Part shown: piece by piece, positions 17,726-26,075 of the stretch | Position numbering within the stretch: the stretch's first letter is position 1 | Layout of the letters: the number at the start of each line of letters is the position of its first letter | Source of the DNA: Blautia faecis | GTDB lineage: Bacteria > Bacillota > Clostridia > Lachnospirales > Lachnospiraceae | Assembly (NCBI RefSeq): GCF_020554845.1 | Contig: NZ_JAJCIA010000036.1 | Location: 1-41,060, forward strand | Direction of reading: 5' to 3' | Length of the DNA stretch: 41,060 nucleotides | Position numbers and translations under genes: made by a program | The notes under the pieces: generated by a model | What the model was told of the DNA's origin: nothing | The model's input: only the letters and a program-made list of their open reading frames with translations | Database searches by the model: none

Positions 17726-18729
17726 CCTTGTCTCCTTATGGATTTCCCCATAAAAATATCAGTCTGAAGTTTCCGTACAATATGGTCAGGAAGCTCATCT
17801 CTTCCTTCAAGCCGTTCCAGCATGATCTGTGCTGTTTCCCTTGCAATTTTCTCTGTGGGCTGTGAAACAATGGTAAGTGCAGGTCTGCATGCACGGGCAA
17901 AAGGCAGATTGTCAAATCCCACCAGGGAAATCTCCTCTGGCATGGATACCCCCATCTCGTTAAGCCCGATCACTGCCCCCATAGTCATCTCATAGTTCGT
18001 CACAAAAACAGCTGTCATATCCGGATTCTCTTTCACCAGCTCTTCTACTGCCTGAACCCCTCCCTGGATCGTGTAATCACCATGACAGATCAGCTTTTCA
18101 TCAACCGCAATTCCATGAGCCTTAAGTGCTTTCATATATCCTAACATACGCTGTCTGGCAGTGAATACCTCATCCGGTCCACCGATCAGACCAATCTTCT
18201 GATGCTGTTCTTCTACCAGCATGCCAACAGCCTTCTCAGCTGCATTTACATTATCCACCAGCACACAGTCGCAGGATATTCCCTGGATCATACGGTCGAT
18301 AAGCACAATGGGTTTACCTGTTTTCTGAAATTCATTCAGATGGGCTCCAGTCATATCTACCGGCATATTGATAATTCCATCCACACGTTTCCGGGTAAGG
18401 AAATCCACTGCTTCTTTTTCAAGCTTCTTATCTGTTCTGCAGTCACAGACAATCGCTGCATATCCATGGCTTCGGAGGATATCCTCCATTCCACTGATGA
18501 TTTCGGCGCAGAAAACATTGTTCAGCTCTGGAATCACAACCCCCACTGTCTTGGTCGCATTGGTCTTCAGACCGCGGGCAACTTCATTTACTTCGTAATG
18601 TAATTCTTCGATGGCTTCTTCGATCTTGATACGGTTCTTCTCTCTTACATTCCCCCCATTGAAATAAGAGGAAATCGTTGCCAGACCAAGTCCTGTCCGT
18701 CTGGCAATATCTTTCATCGTCGCTGCCAT
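17722..18729 (-). CDS. LacI-family transcription repressor
   Basis: 335-aa regulator with an N-terminal HTH (MKDIARRTGLGLATISSYFNG region) and hinge, and a sugar-binding core that includes VGVVIPELNNVF, IVLIDR and ISLVGFDNLPFA. It is the second gene of its operon, 11 bases past the aldolase stop, and overlaps the FGGY kinase start. It probably represses its own operon through the palindrome GAAACGTTTC at 19647-19656, which lies just downstream of the -10 box. The effector should be a sugar, polyol or phosphate of the pathway. Confidence 0.92.
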   Translation of the reverse strand: MAATMKDIARRTGLGLATISSYFNGGNVREKNRIKIEEAIEELHYEVNEVARGLKTNATKTVGVVIPELNNVFCAEIISGMEDILRSHGYAAIVCDCRTDKKLEKEAVDFLTRKRVDGIINMPVDMTGAHLNEFQKTGKPIVLIDRMIQGISCDCVLVDNVNAAEKAVGMLVEEQHQKIGLIGGPDEVFTARQRMLGYMKALKAHGIAVDEKLICHGDYTIQGGVQAVEELVKENPDMTAVFVTNYEMTMGAVIGLNEMGVSMPEEISLVGFDNLPFARACRPALTIVSQPTEKIARETAQIMLERLEGRDELPDHIVRKLQTDIFMGKSIRRQG

Positions 18730-18740
18730 AAATCAGCCTC

Positions 18741-19589
18741 TTACTCAGCCTTTCCGTCACAGCCGCAAACTTTCATACGGGCCATTACAAGCTCTTTCAC
18801 AGCTGCAATTCCAGCCTTGCCATATGCCTTAGGATCAAATACCTTCTCATCCTCAAGTGTCTCTCTGACAGCCTTGGAGTATGCTGCACGAAGCTCGGTG
18901 GCAAAATTAACCTTACAGATTCCTCTCTTTACGCAATCCATAACATCCTCATCGCTAAGGCCGGAAGCGCCATGAAGAACCAGAGGAATATCTACAACTT
19001 CACGAATTTCACTTAAACGCTCCTTATCAAGAACAGGAGTTCCCACATAGAAGCCATGTGCTGTGCCGATTGCTACCGCAAGAGAAGTAACGCCGGTGCG
19101 CTCTACAAATTCTCTGGCTTCCTGTGGATCGGTATTGGTATCTGCAACTGCAACCAGGTCGTCTTCCTTACCACCTACCTTACCAAGTTCTGCCTCGCAT
19201 GGGATTCCCATAGAAGCTGCTACGTCAGCCACCTTCTTGCTCACCTCAATGTTTCCTTCATAATCCAGCTTAGAACCGTCAATCATCACGGAAGTATATC
19301 CAGCCTTCAGAGCCTTCATGGCGAGATCAAAGCTACTGCCGTGGTCAAGGTGCAGGCAAACCGGAACGGAAGCCTTTGCAGCTTCTGCTGCAACGATTGC
19401 CTGATAGGTCTCAAGAGTGCCATATTTAATAGTAGATGGAGTAGTCTGGATCATAACAGGTGCTTTCAACTCCTCAGCTGCCTGAATGATCGCTTTCACC
19501 ATCTCCATATTCTCTGCATTAAACGCACCCACTGCGTAACCGCCCTGCTGAGCCTTCAACAACATTTCCTTAGATGTAACAAGTGGCAT
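18741..19589 (-). CDS. Class II ketose-bisphosphate aldolase (fructose/tagatose type)
   Basis: 282-aa zinc-dependent aldolase that splits fructose- or tagatose-1,6-bisphosphate into dihydroxyacetone phosphate and glyceraldehyde-3-phosphate. Metal and phosphate motifs are visible: CLHLDHGSS, VAIGTAHGFYVG, LVLHGASGLSD and KVNFATEL. The short length and sequence style resemble GatY/KbaY-type proteins as much as housekeeping Fba. The start follows AAGGAGGAG. As first gene of the LacI-controlled operon it supplies the last step for a ketose bisphosphate made by the PfkB kinase. Which epimer it prefers cannot be decided by reading. Confidence 0.92.
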   Translation of the reverse strand: MPLVTSKEMLLKAQQGGYAVGAFNAENMEMVKAIIQAAEELKAPVMIQTTPSTIKYGTLETYQAIVAAEAAKASVPVCLHLDHGSSFDLAMKALKAGYTSVMIDGSKLDYEGNIEVSKKVADVAASMGIPCEAELGKVGGKEDDLVAVADTNTDPQEAREFVERTGVTSLAVAIGTAHGFYVGTPVLDKERLSEIREVVDIPLVLHGASGLSDEDVMDCVKRGICKVNFATELRAAYSKAVRETLEDEKVFDPKAYGKAGIAAVKELVMARMKVCGCDGKAE

Positions 19590-19639
19590 ATTCTCCTCCT
19601 TCTGCCTGCTGATACAGGCCGTGAATCTTCTGTTTTTTG

Positions 19640-19696
19640 AGAAACCGAAACGTTTCTGTTTTAGTTCATATTAACTCTTTTCCAAATTTCTGTCAA
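19640..19696 (-). promoter_or_regulatory. Promoter and LacI-type operator of the aldolase operon
   Basis: On the minus strand, TTGACA (19691-19696) and TAATAT (19668-19673) are exactly 17 bases apart. Just downstream lies the perfect palindrome GAAACGTTTC (19647-19656) with a central CG, as in LacI-family operators, and a flanking AGAAAC/GTTTCT pair (19640-19657). Binding there would block the start of transcription. The match to the CcpA cre consensus is incomplete, so the operon's own LacI protein is favoured. Confidence 0.75.
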
Positions 19697-19847
19697 CAGT
19701 AAATATTTCATCTTTTTGCGTAAAATTTTACCTTGAAAAATCCAGCAAAGAAAGGTAACTTATAGAGTAGAATACTTTCGGAACCGGTATCAGTTTTTAT
19801 AGATTACTGTGCCAGATTTCTGAGAAAGAACGAAGGGAGAATATATT

Positions 19848-20291
19848 ATGTTAAAAGGAATTCCAGAAATACTTTCACCACAGCTTTTAAAAGTTTTATG
19901 CGAGATGGGACACAGCGACCGCATCGTTATCGCGGACGGCAACTTCCCAGTAGAATCAATGGGTAAAGATGCAATTGTTGTTCGCTGCGACGGACATGGA
20001 GTTCCAGAACTTCTGGACGCTATCCTTACTGTTATCCCTCTTGATTCTTATGTAGAGAAACCAGTTACCCTGATGGAAGTTATGCCTGGCGATCCGGTAA
20101 AAACTCCAATCTGGGATACATACAAAGAGATTGTTTCCAAACATGATGAACGTGGCGCCGAGGCAGTTGGAAATATCGAGCGTTTCGCATTTTATGAAGA
20201 GGCAAAGAAAGCATATTGTATTATCGCTACAGGTGAGAAAGCTGTTTACGCAAACGTTATGCTTCAGAAAGGTGTTGTTATCAACAAGTAA
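19848..20291 (+). CDS. fucU: L-fucose mutarotase (FucU/RbsD family)
   Basis: 147-aa protein of the RbsD/FucU family, which interconverts the anomers of L-fucose so that the isomerase gets its preferred form. The N-terminal signature ending GHSDRIVIADGNFP contains the catalytic His, and RCDGHGVPELLDAI and the C-terminal IIATGEKAVYANVML are also family features. Length is normal for FucU. It stands alone on the plus strand, divergent from the aldolase operon, with GGGAG before the start and a terminator directly after it. L-fucose isomerase is encoded 1.6 kb away, supporting fucose over ribose. Confidence 0.92.
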   Translation: MLKGIPEILSPQLLKVLCEMGHSDRIVIADGNFPVESMGKDAIVVRCDGHGVPELLDAILTVIPLDSYVEKPVTLMEVMPGDPVKTPIWDTYKEIVSKHDERGAEAVGNIERFAFYEEAKKAYCIIATGEKAVYANVMLQKGVVINK

Positions 20292-20305
20292 TTTTTTATT
20301 TCAGC

Positions 20306-20340
20306 TAAAAAGCTCCGTCGGATTCCCGGCGGAGCTTTTA
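20306..20340. terminator. Bidirectional intrinsic terminator between fucU and the SH3 protein gene
   Basis: AAAGCTCCG and CGGAGCTTT form a strong stem extended by TCGG/CCGG, with A-rich and T-rich flanks on both sides. It lies between two convergent genes and can serve both. Confidence 0.88.
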
Positions 20341-20353
20341 TTATTCATGTTTA

Positions 20354-21526
20354 TTATGATTCACTATTTTTTCCTTTTTTCTTAAGAAGCCAGATTACCA
20401 CTGCAATACCAATGATAATAACTACAACCAGAATCCAGATAACAGAACTCATTCCTTTATCTGTGCTCTCCACATTTTCGCTGGACGCTTCCTGTTCTGC
20501 ACTTTCTGAAGGAGCAGCTGTTACTGCTGCCTCTTCTGTAGGCGCAATAGTCTCACTTGGCTCCGGGGTGGGCGTACTTGTCTCAGTTGGTTCCGGAGTA
20601 GGAGTACTTGTCTCAGTCGGCTCCGGGGTAGGAGTGCCAGCCTCAGTTGGCTCCGGGGTAGGAATACTTGTCTCAGTTGGTTCTGAAGCTGCAGTTGCTT
20701 TCTCAGTAGGTTCCGGAGCAGGAGTACTCGTCTCAGCTGGCTTCGGAGCAGGAGTACTTGTCTTCTCAGGCTTCGGGGCAGGAGTGCCTGTTGGCTCTGT
20801 CTCCACATCACTGATGTCTTTGCCTTCGGTACCTGCTTTTCCAACTTCAGAAGTATTCTCTCCATCCTGAACAGATTGGGAACCGTCTTCCGCTTCTTTC
20901 TCAGTTTCAGGAACAAGTTCTACTGTACTCTCTTCCGTATTGGTGGCTTCTGCAATATTTACCCAGCCAGAAACATCACCAGCCTCTGTGTGTCCCCAGA
21001 TACCATCTTTACCAGTATCTACTTCTGTATCAATATATAACTTCTCACCATTCGCTATATTACAGCCTCCGGAAACTGTGCCGTACTTTTTCCCAGGTCC
21101 TTTATACAAGCAAACGGAACCGTTGTCCTTAGCATTCACTGTAATACTGTAATTCGCATCCTTGCTTCCGTATAAGGCAAGCTCTGATGCCACTGCCTCG
21201 GCAAGAGTGGCCGGCTTCAGATAATTCTCTTCCAAGAAACCAAACATGCCATGAAGCTGAGCATATACCCATACCATTCCAGCTTCATCTGTGGTCTCTC
21301 CTTCTACATGAATCGCAGTTCCATTAGGAATCAGCTCATCATTCAGCTTCGGGCTGGAAGCATCTGCCTCTGAATACATGTCAACACCGCCATCAGGCGA
21401 TTCTACAATCATATAGTAATCTGTTTTGTAATCTACCTGCTGTGTCTTTCCCGCATCTGCAAAAACTCCCACAGTCATACCAAAAGTAAGAAGCACAGCC
21501 AGCAGCATTCCCAGCTTTTTCTTCAT
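20354..21526 (-). CDS. Secreted membrane-anchored SH3-domain protein with Pro-Thr-Glu repeats
   Basis: 390-aa surface protein of unknown function. In order it has a signal peptide (about 1-24), two bacterial SH3-like segments (about 30-100 and 115-190), an acidic linker, about ten repeats of the form S/T-x-P-x-P-x-P-T-E (about 245-340), a C-terminal membrane helix (about 360-382) and the basic tail KKKGKNSES. It should be tethered outside the cell, with the repeats acting as a wall-spanning stalk and the SH3 domains binding peptidoglycan. The start follows GAGG. A 58-bp mobile element lies 34 bases upstream of the start. The repeat DNA could vary in copy number. No link to sugar use is evident. 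Confidence 0.82.
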   Translation of the reverse strand: MKKKLGMLLAVLLTFGMTVGVFADAGKTQQVDYKTDYYMIVESPDGGVDMYSEADASSPKLNDELIPNGTAIHVEGETTDEAGMVWVYAQLHGMFGFLEENYLKPATLAEAVASELALYGSKDANYSITVNAKDNGSVCLYKGPGKKYGTVSGGCNIANGEKLYIDTEVDTGKDGIWGHTEAGDVSGWVNIAEATNTEESTVELVPETEKEAEDGSQSVQDGENTSEVGKAGTEGKDISDVETEPTGTPAPKPEKTSTPAPKPAETSTPAPEPTEKATAASEPTETSIPTPEPTEAGTPTPEPTETSTPTPEPTETSTPTPEPSETIAPTEEAAVTAAPSESAEQEASSENVESTDKGMSSVIWILVVVIIIGIAVVIWLLKKKGKNSES

Positions 21527-21560
21527 ATATATCCTCTTTTCCCTCTTGTATACATTTTTC

Positions 21561-21618
21561 GTTACTGTTTACTGATAACATTCCGCGAGGTATTTTTGTG
21601 AACGGAATGAGCAGTAAC
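21561..21618 (-). mobile_element. 58-bp internally deleted derivative of the miniature element
   Basis: It begins GTTACTGTTTACT and ends GAGCAGTAAC, with TTCCGCGAGGT inside, matching the two ends of the 144-bp element in inverse orientation with the middle missing. Identical 8-bp flanks CATTTTTC (21553-21560 and 21619-21626) show it inserted as a unit. It lies just upstream of the SH3 protein gene. Confidence 0.88.
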
Positions 21619-21700
21619 CATTTTTCTGCTTTTCATTGTAACACACCAGGAAAAACTTGCAACCATTTTTCTCATATTTTCCCATTATTTTACAGCAACA

Positions 21701-21817
21701 GTTACTATTCACCGGAAAGGTTCCGCGAGGTGTTTTTATAAACAAATTTCACAGAAAAACCGGGAACCTGGCATGAAATCATGCGAATGTATGTCCGATA
21801 AAGGTTCCCAGACAGTA
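21701..21817 (-). mobile_element. Decayed copy of the miniature element
   Basis: From GTTACTATTCACC through GTTCCGCGAGGTG and CATGAAATCATGCGAATG the sequence follows the inverse of the 144-bp element with many differences. The far end is eroded and I see no clear target duplication. With the neighbouring 58-bp copy it fills most of the gene-free stretch 21541-21906. Confidence 0.7.
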
Positions 21818-21843
21818 AAAGAGCGAGACAAAAGTCCCGCTCT
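21817..21843 (-). terminator. Intrinsic terminator after L-fucose isomerase
   Basis: On the minus strand GAGCGGGAC-TTTT-GTCTCGCTC is a near-perfect hairpin followed by TTTT. It lies about 65 bases after the fucI stop. Confidence 0.85.
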
Positions 21844-21906
21844 CTCTCAGCTTTCCTTCATTGTCCTGAGGGAGTGAAAGAAAGCAGTTAAGTTATAAAA
21901 AGCTAA

Positions 21907-23703
21907 TTATTTATAAAGAGGTCCATAGTTCTTGCAAGCTCTGAAATCTGCACCCTCTTTATCCATTCCAAATGCATTCCAAGCAGCCGGACGGAAGATA
22001 TCAGTTTCCGGTACATTGTGCATGCAAACCGGAATTCTCAGCATAGAGCACATTGTGATCAGATCAGCACCAATATGTCCATAAGAGATTGCGCCATGGT
22101 TAGCGCCCCAGTTATTCATAACATCATATGCACTCTTGAATGCACCATCCTTGCCATCGCATCTCGGTACGAACCATGTGCATGGCCATGTATAGTCAGT
22201 ACGTTTCCAAAGTGTATCAGATACAGCCTCTGGAAGCTCTACTGTCCAGCCCTCTGCGATCTGAAGAACCGGTCCAAGTCCTTTTACAAGGTTCAGACGG
22301 ATCATAGTTGCCGGCATAGTAGCTCTTGTCTCAAATCTGGAGGAGAATCCGCCGCCACGGAAGTATCCGTTATCAGCTGCATTCCAGGTAGTAGCCTTCA
22401 TGATGGCTTTCTGATCTTCTTCTGTAACGTTCCACCACTCTTTCATAACGCCTTCGCCGTTCTCATCCTTAACAACACCGGAAGCGTCAAGACAGCATGC
22501 ACCAGAGTTGATCAGATGGATAATACCATCGTTCTCTTTTGCAACACCTTCAAGATCATATCCTGTAACTCGTTTAACAGCATTTGCGCTCCAGTATGTA
22601 CGAACATCTGCAAACATCTGAGCACGTCCGGTAAGGAGTTTCATGAACAGCATTCCCAAACCGTTGAGAACATCATTCTCTGTAGCAAGGATGTATGGCT
22701 CTCTTGCGCCATCCCAGTCAAAGGAAGTATTCAGCATAGCCTCTGCGAAGTCACCATTCGGATAGAAATCAGTCCACTGTCTCTGTCCCTGGAAGCCAGC
22801 TGCAATCGCATTGTGTCCGATTGCTTCCTCTGAGAACTTCGGATCAAGGTTATCGCATCCATTCATAAGCTCTTTAATAATAACAGCCATCTTAACTACA
22901 AACTCAAACTGCTCTTCTTTCTGCTCCTCTGTCATCTGAAGTTCCGGTGGGTTCTTGTCAAAGCCGATGGTGCAGTTTTCTTTTGCCCATTTCATAGCTC
23001 TGTCAAATTCTTCATGATCATAGATGCCTTCTGTCATACGACGGATAATTTCAACCTCATCAACAGATTCAACACGCATTCCAAGATAGGACTCGATGAA
23101 ATCAGGATCGATAATAGATCCGCCGATACCCATTGTAACGGAACCGATCTGCAGCCATGATTTGTTTCTCATAGTTGCAACAGCAACAGCTGCACGACCG
23201 AATCTTAACATTTTTTCTTTAACATCTTCTGGCATCTCTGTGTCATCAGCATCCAGAACTTCGTGTCCGTAGATACCGAATGCCGGAAGACCCTTCTGTG
23301 CATGTGTAGCAAGAACGGAAGCCAGATAAACAGCTCCTGGTCTCTCAGTAGCATTGAATCCCCAAACAGCCTTGATGGTCTGTGGATCCATATCCATTGT
23401 CTCTGCACCGTAGCACCAGCAAGGTGTAACTGTTACAGTGATATCAACACCTTCATGTCTGAACTTGTCTGCACAAGCAGCTGCCTCACCAACGCGTCCG
23501 ATTGTGGTATCAGCGATAACAACCTTTACAGGCTCACCATTTGAATATTTTAAGTTTGCCTCATATAATTCCTTAACGGACTTAGCCATATTCATGGTCT
23601 GCTCTTCCAGAGATCCTCTTACGTCGAGTGCTCCTCTACGTCCGTCAATAGTCGGTCTGATACCGATTACAGGGTAGCTTCCGATTAATCTGCTCTTTGC
23701 CAT
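21907..23703 (-). CDS. fucI: L-fucose isomerase
   Basis: 598-aa manganese-dependent ketol isomerase that converts L-fucose to L-fuculose, the first committed step of fucose use. The N-terminal [20 protein letters not shown], the [16 protein letters not shown] segment, the metal-site region [19 protein letters not shown] and the C-terminal [18 protein letters not shown] (ligand His) are typical, and the length agrees with the family (about 590 aa). The start follows AGGAGG. It is a single-gene unit with its own terminator and a divergent AraC regulator, which is probably its activator. The product should go to the kinase at 108-1511 and then to the encapsulated aldolase at 36894-37760. Confidence 0.96.
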   Translation of the reverse strand: MAKSRLIGSYPVIGIRPTIDGRRGALDVRGSLEEQTMNMAKSVKELYEANLKYSNGEPVKVVIADTTIGRVGEAAACADKFRHEGVDITVTVTPCWCYGAETMDMDPQTIKAVWGFNATERPGAVYLASVLATHAQKGLPAFGIYGHEVLDADDTEMPEDVKEKMLRFGRAAVAVATMRNKSWLQIGSVTMGIGGSIIDPDFIESYLGMRVESVDEVEIIRRMTEGIYDHEEFDRAMKWAKENCTIGFDKNPPELQMTEEQKEEQFEFVVKMAVIIKELMNGCDNLDPKFSEEAIGHNAIAAGFQGQRQWTDFYPNGDFAEAMLNTSFDWDGAREPYILATENDVLNGLGMLFMKLLTGRAQMFADVRTYWSANAVKRVTGYDLEGVAKENDGIIHLINSGACCLDASGVVKDENGEGVMKEWWNVTEEDQKAIMKATTWNAADNGYFRGGGFSSRFETRATMPATMIRLNLVKGLGPVLQIAEGWTVELPEAVSDTLWKRTDYTWPCTWFVPRCDGKDGAFKSAYDVMNNWGANHGAISYGHIGADLITMCSMLRIPVCMHNVPETDIFRPAAWNAFGMDKEGADFRACKNYGPLYK

Positions 23704-23753
23704 AGTAGTTTCATACCTCCTGTTATAAATATAAATTAAATTGTTCGTAACTG

Positions 23754-23780
23754 TTCAGCATTTCGTAATTGCCTGCTGAA
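23754..23780. promoter_or_regulatory. Inverted repeat between fucI and its divergent regulator
   Basis: TTCAGCA (23754-23760) and TGCTGAA (23774-23780) are perfect inverted repeats 13 bases apart, about 50 bases upstream of fucI. The position suits a regulator site, probably for the AraC protein encoded next to it. AraC proteins more often use direct repeats, so this is a candidate only. Confidence 0.4.
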
Positions 23781-23991
23781 TAATTACAATAGCTTTCTTA
23801 ACTCTGTTTCAGGCACTCTGCCTGTGTGCCGCTGATTTGAAAATCTATTTTTTCTCTCAGCCTCTTATATTTCACATTATAAGATTGATTCCGGAAAATT
23901 ACTTGTGATATAATAGCAAATAATAGTACAATATTCACCTTTTCTGTAGAAACAATAAAATTTCTATAAATTCTTGACTGGAGGAAAAATT

Positions 23992-24840
23992 TTGCAGATT
24001 ATTGATCAGAACGAAGACCGTCCGCGCGGCACTTATGAGTTTCCTTTTGAGTTTCATCATATTGATGAAAACCATCCCCGCTACATTATGTCTTATCACT
24101 GGCATGTAGAATATGAAATCATTCGCATTCTTTCCGGCGAATTCACCGTCACTTTAGATGAAAAAAGTTTTAAAGCGACCCAGGGCGATGTAATTTTTGT
24201 CCACAGTGGAATTTTACATTCCGGAATTCCTGTGAATTGTGTCTATCAGTGCATTGTATTTGACATGAACGTATTTCTGAAGCTGAATTCCGTATGCGCT
24301 GATTATATCCAGAAAATCGTACATCAGGATATTTTGATTTTCCACCATTTTGACAATCGCTATCCGGACGTTCTAGGTATCGTAAATTCACTTTTTCACG
24401 CTATGGAGGAAAAAAAGACAGGGTATGAGCTTTCTGTAATCGGACAATTTTACCACTTTTTTGGTATTGTTTTTGGTAATCATTACTATCTGGACAGCCA
24501 GCCCAAAGCACGCCGGGATTACAAACGAATTCTGCAGTTGAAACAGGTTGTGGAGTTCATTGAAAAGAACTATGCTTCTCCCCTTACCCTTAGTCAGTTA
24601 TCCGAATCTGTTTCCATGTCACCTAAGTACTTCTGCCGTTTTTTTTCTGAGATGACCCATCAGACACCTATGGATTATCTGAACCGACAGCGTATTGAAC
24701 AGGCCTGTTATGAACTGTCCACTACAGGTGATTCCATTACTGATATTGCTTATCGAAATGGTTTCAATGATTTGAGTTATTTCATCCGTACATTCAAAAA
24801 GTATAAAGGAACTACACCAGGTAAATATAATAAAAGCTGA
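23992..24840 (+). CDS. AraC-family transcription regulator (probable fucose regulator)
   Basis: 282-aa regulator with an N-terminal cupin sugar-sensing domain (HWHVEYEIIRILSGEF and GDVIFVHSGILHSGIP) and a C-terminal double HTH (LTLSQLSESVSMSPKYFCRFF and ITDIAYRNGFNDLSYFIRTFKK). The start is TTG at 23992, 7 bases after GGAGG (23980-23984). An in-frame TTG at 23974 lies upstream of this ribosome site and is rejected. It diverges from fucI, which is its likely target, and ends at a strong terminator. Confidence 0.9.
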   Translation: MQIIDQNEDRPRGTYEFPFEFHHIDENHPRYIMSYHWHVEYEIIRILSGEFTVTLDEKSFKATQGDVIFVHSGILHSGIPVNCVYQCIVFDMNVFLKLNSVCADYIQKIVHQDILIFHHFDNRYPDVLGIVNSLFHAMEEKKTGYELSVIGQFYHFFGIVFGNHYYLDSQPKARRDYKRILQLKQVVEFIEKNYASPLTLSQLSESVSMSPKYFCRFFSEMTHQTPMDYLNRQRIEQACYELSTTGDSITDIAYRNGFNDLSYFIRTFKKYKGTTPGKYNKS

Positions 24841-24883
24841 TACTATACTGCTATGAAAATAATTGACAGCGGTGATTTTTACC

Positions 24884-24914
24884 GGGCGGGCATTGGCCTG
24901 ATGTCCGCCCTTTT
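24884..24914 (+). terminator. Intrinsic terminator after the AraC regulator gene
   Basis: GGGCGGGCAT and ATGTCCGCCC form a 10-bp stem with a 7-nt loop, followed by TTTT. It lies 44 bases past the stop codon. Confidence 0.88.
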
Positions 24915-25370
24915 CTCTTACTGCTTCAGATATGTAGAAGATATGAGTTGTTCGCCGTAAGAAAGACGACAGAGAATGATTCCCGCATTTTTGCAGGCTA
25001 TGGCAACGCATTTTTGCGCACTCTTTTGCTGTACAGACGCGAAAAGGCAGATGTTTACTGTTATTTTGATATACATGCCGATTTTTTTCCAGAATGGTCT
25101 CTTATTCCAGGACCCTTATGCAGGTTGCCTTCAAGTAAATGGATGATGGAATTGCTGCTGATCAGGCAGATTAGCCCATGGCAGAAAACTGTCCGCACAT
25201 ACTGCTGCAGAACGCCGCAGAAAATCAGAAATTGTTTTTCTCTTTCGTTTCTTTTATTCTAACAAAAGCCGACCACCATTACAACGAAATTCGGTCGTAA
25301 AATTCTCCCATAATTCGACACTTAAATGATAAATTTTATCTGTAGCTGGAGTTTTCTTTTGTCTGAAACG
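24915..25370. other. Gene-free stretch
   Basis: I see no convincing gene here. An open frame of about 104 codons (24948-25262, plus strand) lacks a ribosome site and resembles no family I know. A stretch near 24972-25000 resembles, in inverse orientation, the repeat-like sequence at 25673-25708, so part of it may be repeat debris. Confidence 0.5.
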
Positions 25371-25379
25371 TGCTATAAT
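25371..25379 (+). promoter_or_regulatory. Extended -10 promoter of the small-protein gene
   Basis: TGCTATAAT is a perfect extended -10 box (TG-N-TATAAT), 54 bases upstream of the start at 25433. The -35 region (GTTTTC near 25351) is poor, which extended -10 promoters tolerate. Confidence 0.65.
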
Positions 25380-25432
25380 ATTTCTAATTAGAAATAACTA
25401 ACACAAGTACGACGAAAGGAATCTGTTGAATC

Positions 25433-25669
25433 ATGGGAAGATGTTATCATTTATCAAAAACTGTTACGGAAGACCTGGCAAATAAAATCATAAAAGAACT
25501 GACAGAGCGAGGCGATGTGAAACACGCCAGAATCTCCGCTGACGGACGTTATCTTTATGTGGATACCATTGACGGAGAATTTTCCGTGGTAATGTATTCA
25601 GCAGTAAATATCTGCAGCCGTATTGCAAACTGCGAGCTGTCCTTTGTGAAATTTGATTACACAGCTTAA
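25433..25669 (+). CDS. Small conserved-looking protein of unknown function
   Basis: 78-aa protein that I do not recognise. It begins MGRCYHLSKTVTEDLANKII and continues with alternating helix- and strand-like segments (KELTERGDVKHARISADGRYLYVDT). The pattern could suit a small ferredoxin-like fold such as an HMA domain, but it has no CxxC pair. It has a good extended -10 promoter, AAAGGA before the start, and a metal-chaperone gene 110 bases downstream on the same strand. A role with that chaperone is possible but unproven. Confidence 0.65.
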   Translation: MGRCYHLSKTVTEDLANKIIKELTERGDVKHARISADGRYLYVDTIDGEFSVVMYSAVNICSRIANCELSFVKFDYTA

Positions 25670-25672
25670 AGT

Positions 25673-25708
25673 CTGCAGATTGCGGGAATGATTTTTCAAA
25701 CAGGCTCC
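25673..25708 (+). repeat. Partial copy of a second dispersed repeat
   Basis: CTGCAGATTGCGGGAATGAT followed by TTTTCAAACAGGCTC aligns with 40448-40484, allowing a 3-base gap and scattered changes. There it forms the right half of an 80-bp inverted-repeat element. Here only one end is evident. Confidence 0.5.
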
Positions 25709-25779
25709 AGTACCGCTTCTTCTGAAAACATACCGACAGGTCATTTATGGCAAATCTATTAAGAAAAGGAGATTAAATT

Positions 25780-26040
25780 ATGCAGCAGATTACATTAAAA
25801 ATAGACGGAATGATGTGTGGAATGTGTGAATCCCACATTAACGAAAGTATTCGTAATAACTTTTCTGTAAAAAAAGTCACCTCGTCCCATACAAAAGGAG
25901 AGACGGTTATCCTTACAGAAAATGATCTTGATGAAGCAAAGCTGAAAGAGACCATTGATAAAACAGGTTATAAACTGCTTTCTGTCTCAAAAGCTCCTTA
26001 CGAAAAAAAGAAAGGCTTTTTCTCTTTCCTGAAAAAATAG
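25780..26040 (+). CDS. Heavy-metal-associated (HMA) domain protein, CopZ-like
   Basis: 86-aa cytosolic metal chaperone. The metal-binding loop reads GMMCGMCESHIN, giving the MxCxxC pattern at about residues 9-14 used to carry copper or a similar ion. The ferredoxin-like pattern continues with LTENDLDEAKLKETIDKTGY. A basic and aromatic tail (KKKGFFSFLKK) follows the domain, which is a little unusual. The start follows AAGGAG. No metal ATPase is encoded nearby, so the partner is unknown. Confidence 0.87.
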   Translation: MQQITLKIDGMMCGMCESHINESIRNNFSVKKVTSSHTKGETVILTENDLDEAKLKETIDKTGYKLLSVSKAPYEKKKGFFSFLKK

Positions 26041-26075
26041 CCTTTCTCTGTCATAATCCTTGTACTATATTCCAA

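Noticed and set aside
19647..19656. Palindrome GAAACGTTTC as a CcpA cre site
   Set aside because: The outer consensus positions (TG and CA) do not match, and a LacI regulator is encoded in the operon directly behind it. CcpA action cannot be fully excluded.
20412..20870. Plus-strand frame rich in Val, Gly and Ser repeats
   Set aside because: It is the antisense of the Pro-Thr-Glu repeat tract of the surface protein.
24948..25262. 104-codon frame after the AraC gene
   Set aside because: It begins beyond a terminator, has no ribosome site, and its protein resembles nothing; part of the DNA looks like repeat debris.
26000..26050. Inverted repeat AGAAAGGCT / AGCCTTTCT at the end of the HMA gene as a terminator
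   Set aside because: The loop is about 21 bases, it overlaps the stop codon and no U-tract follows; too weak to list as a terminator.
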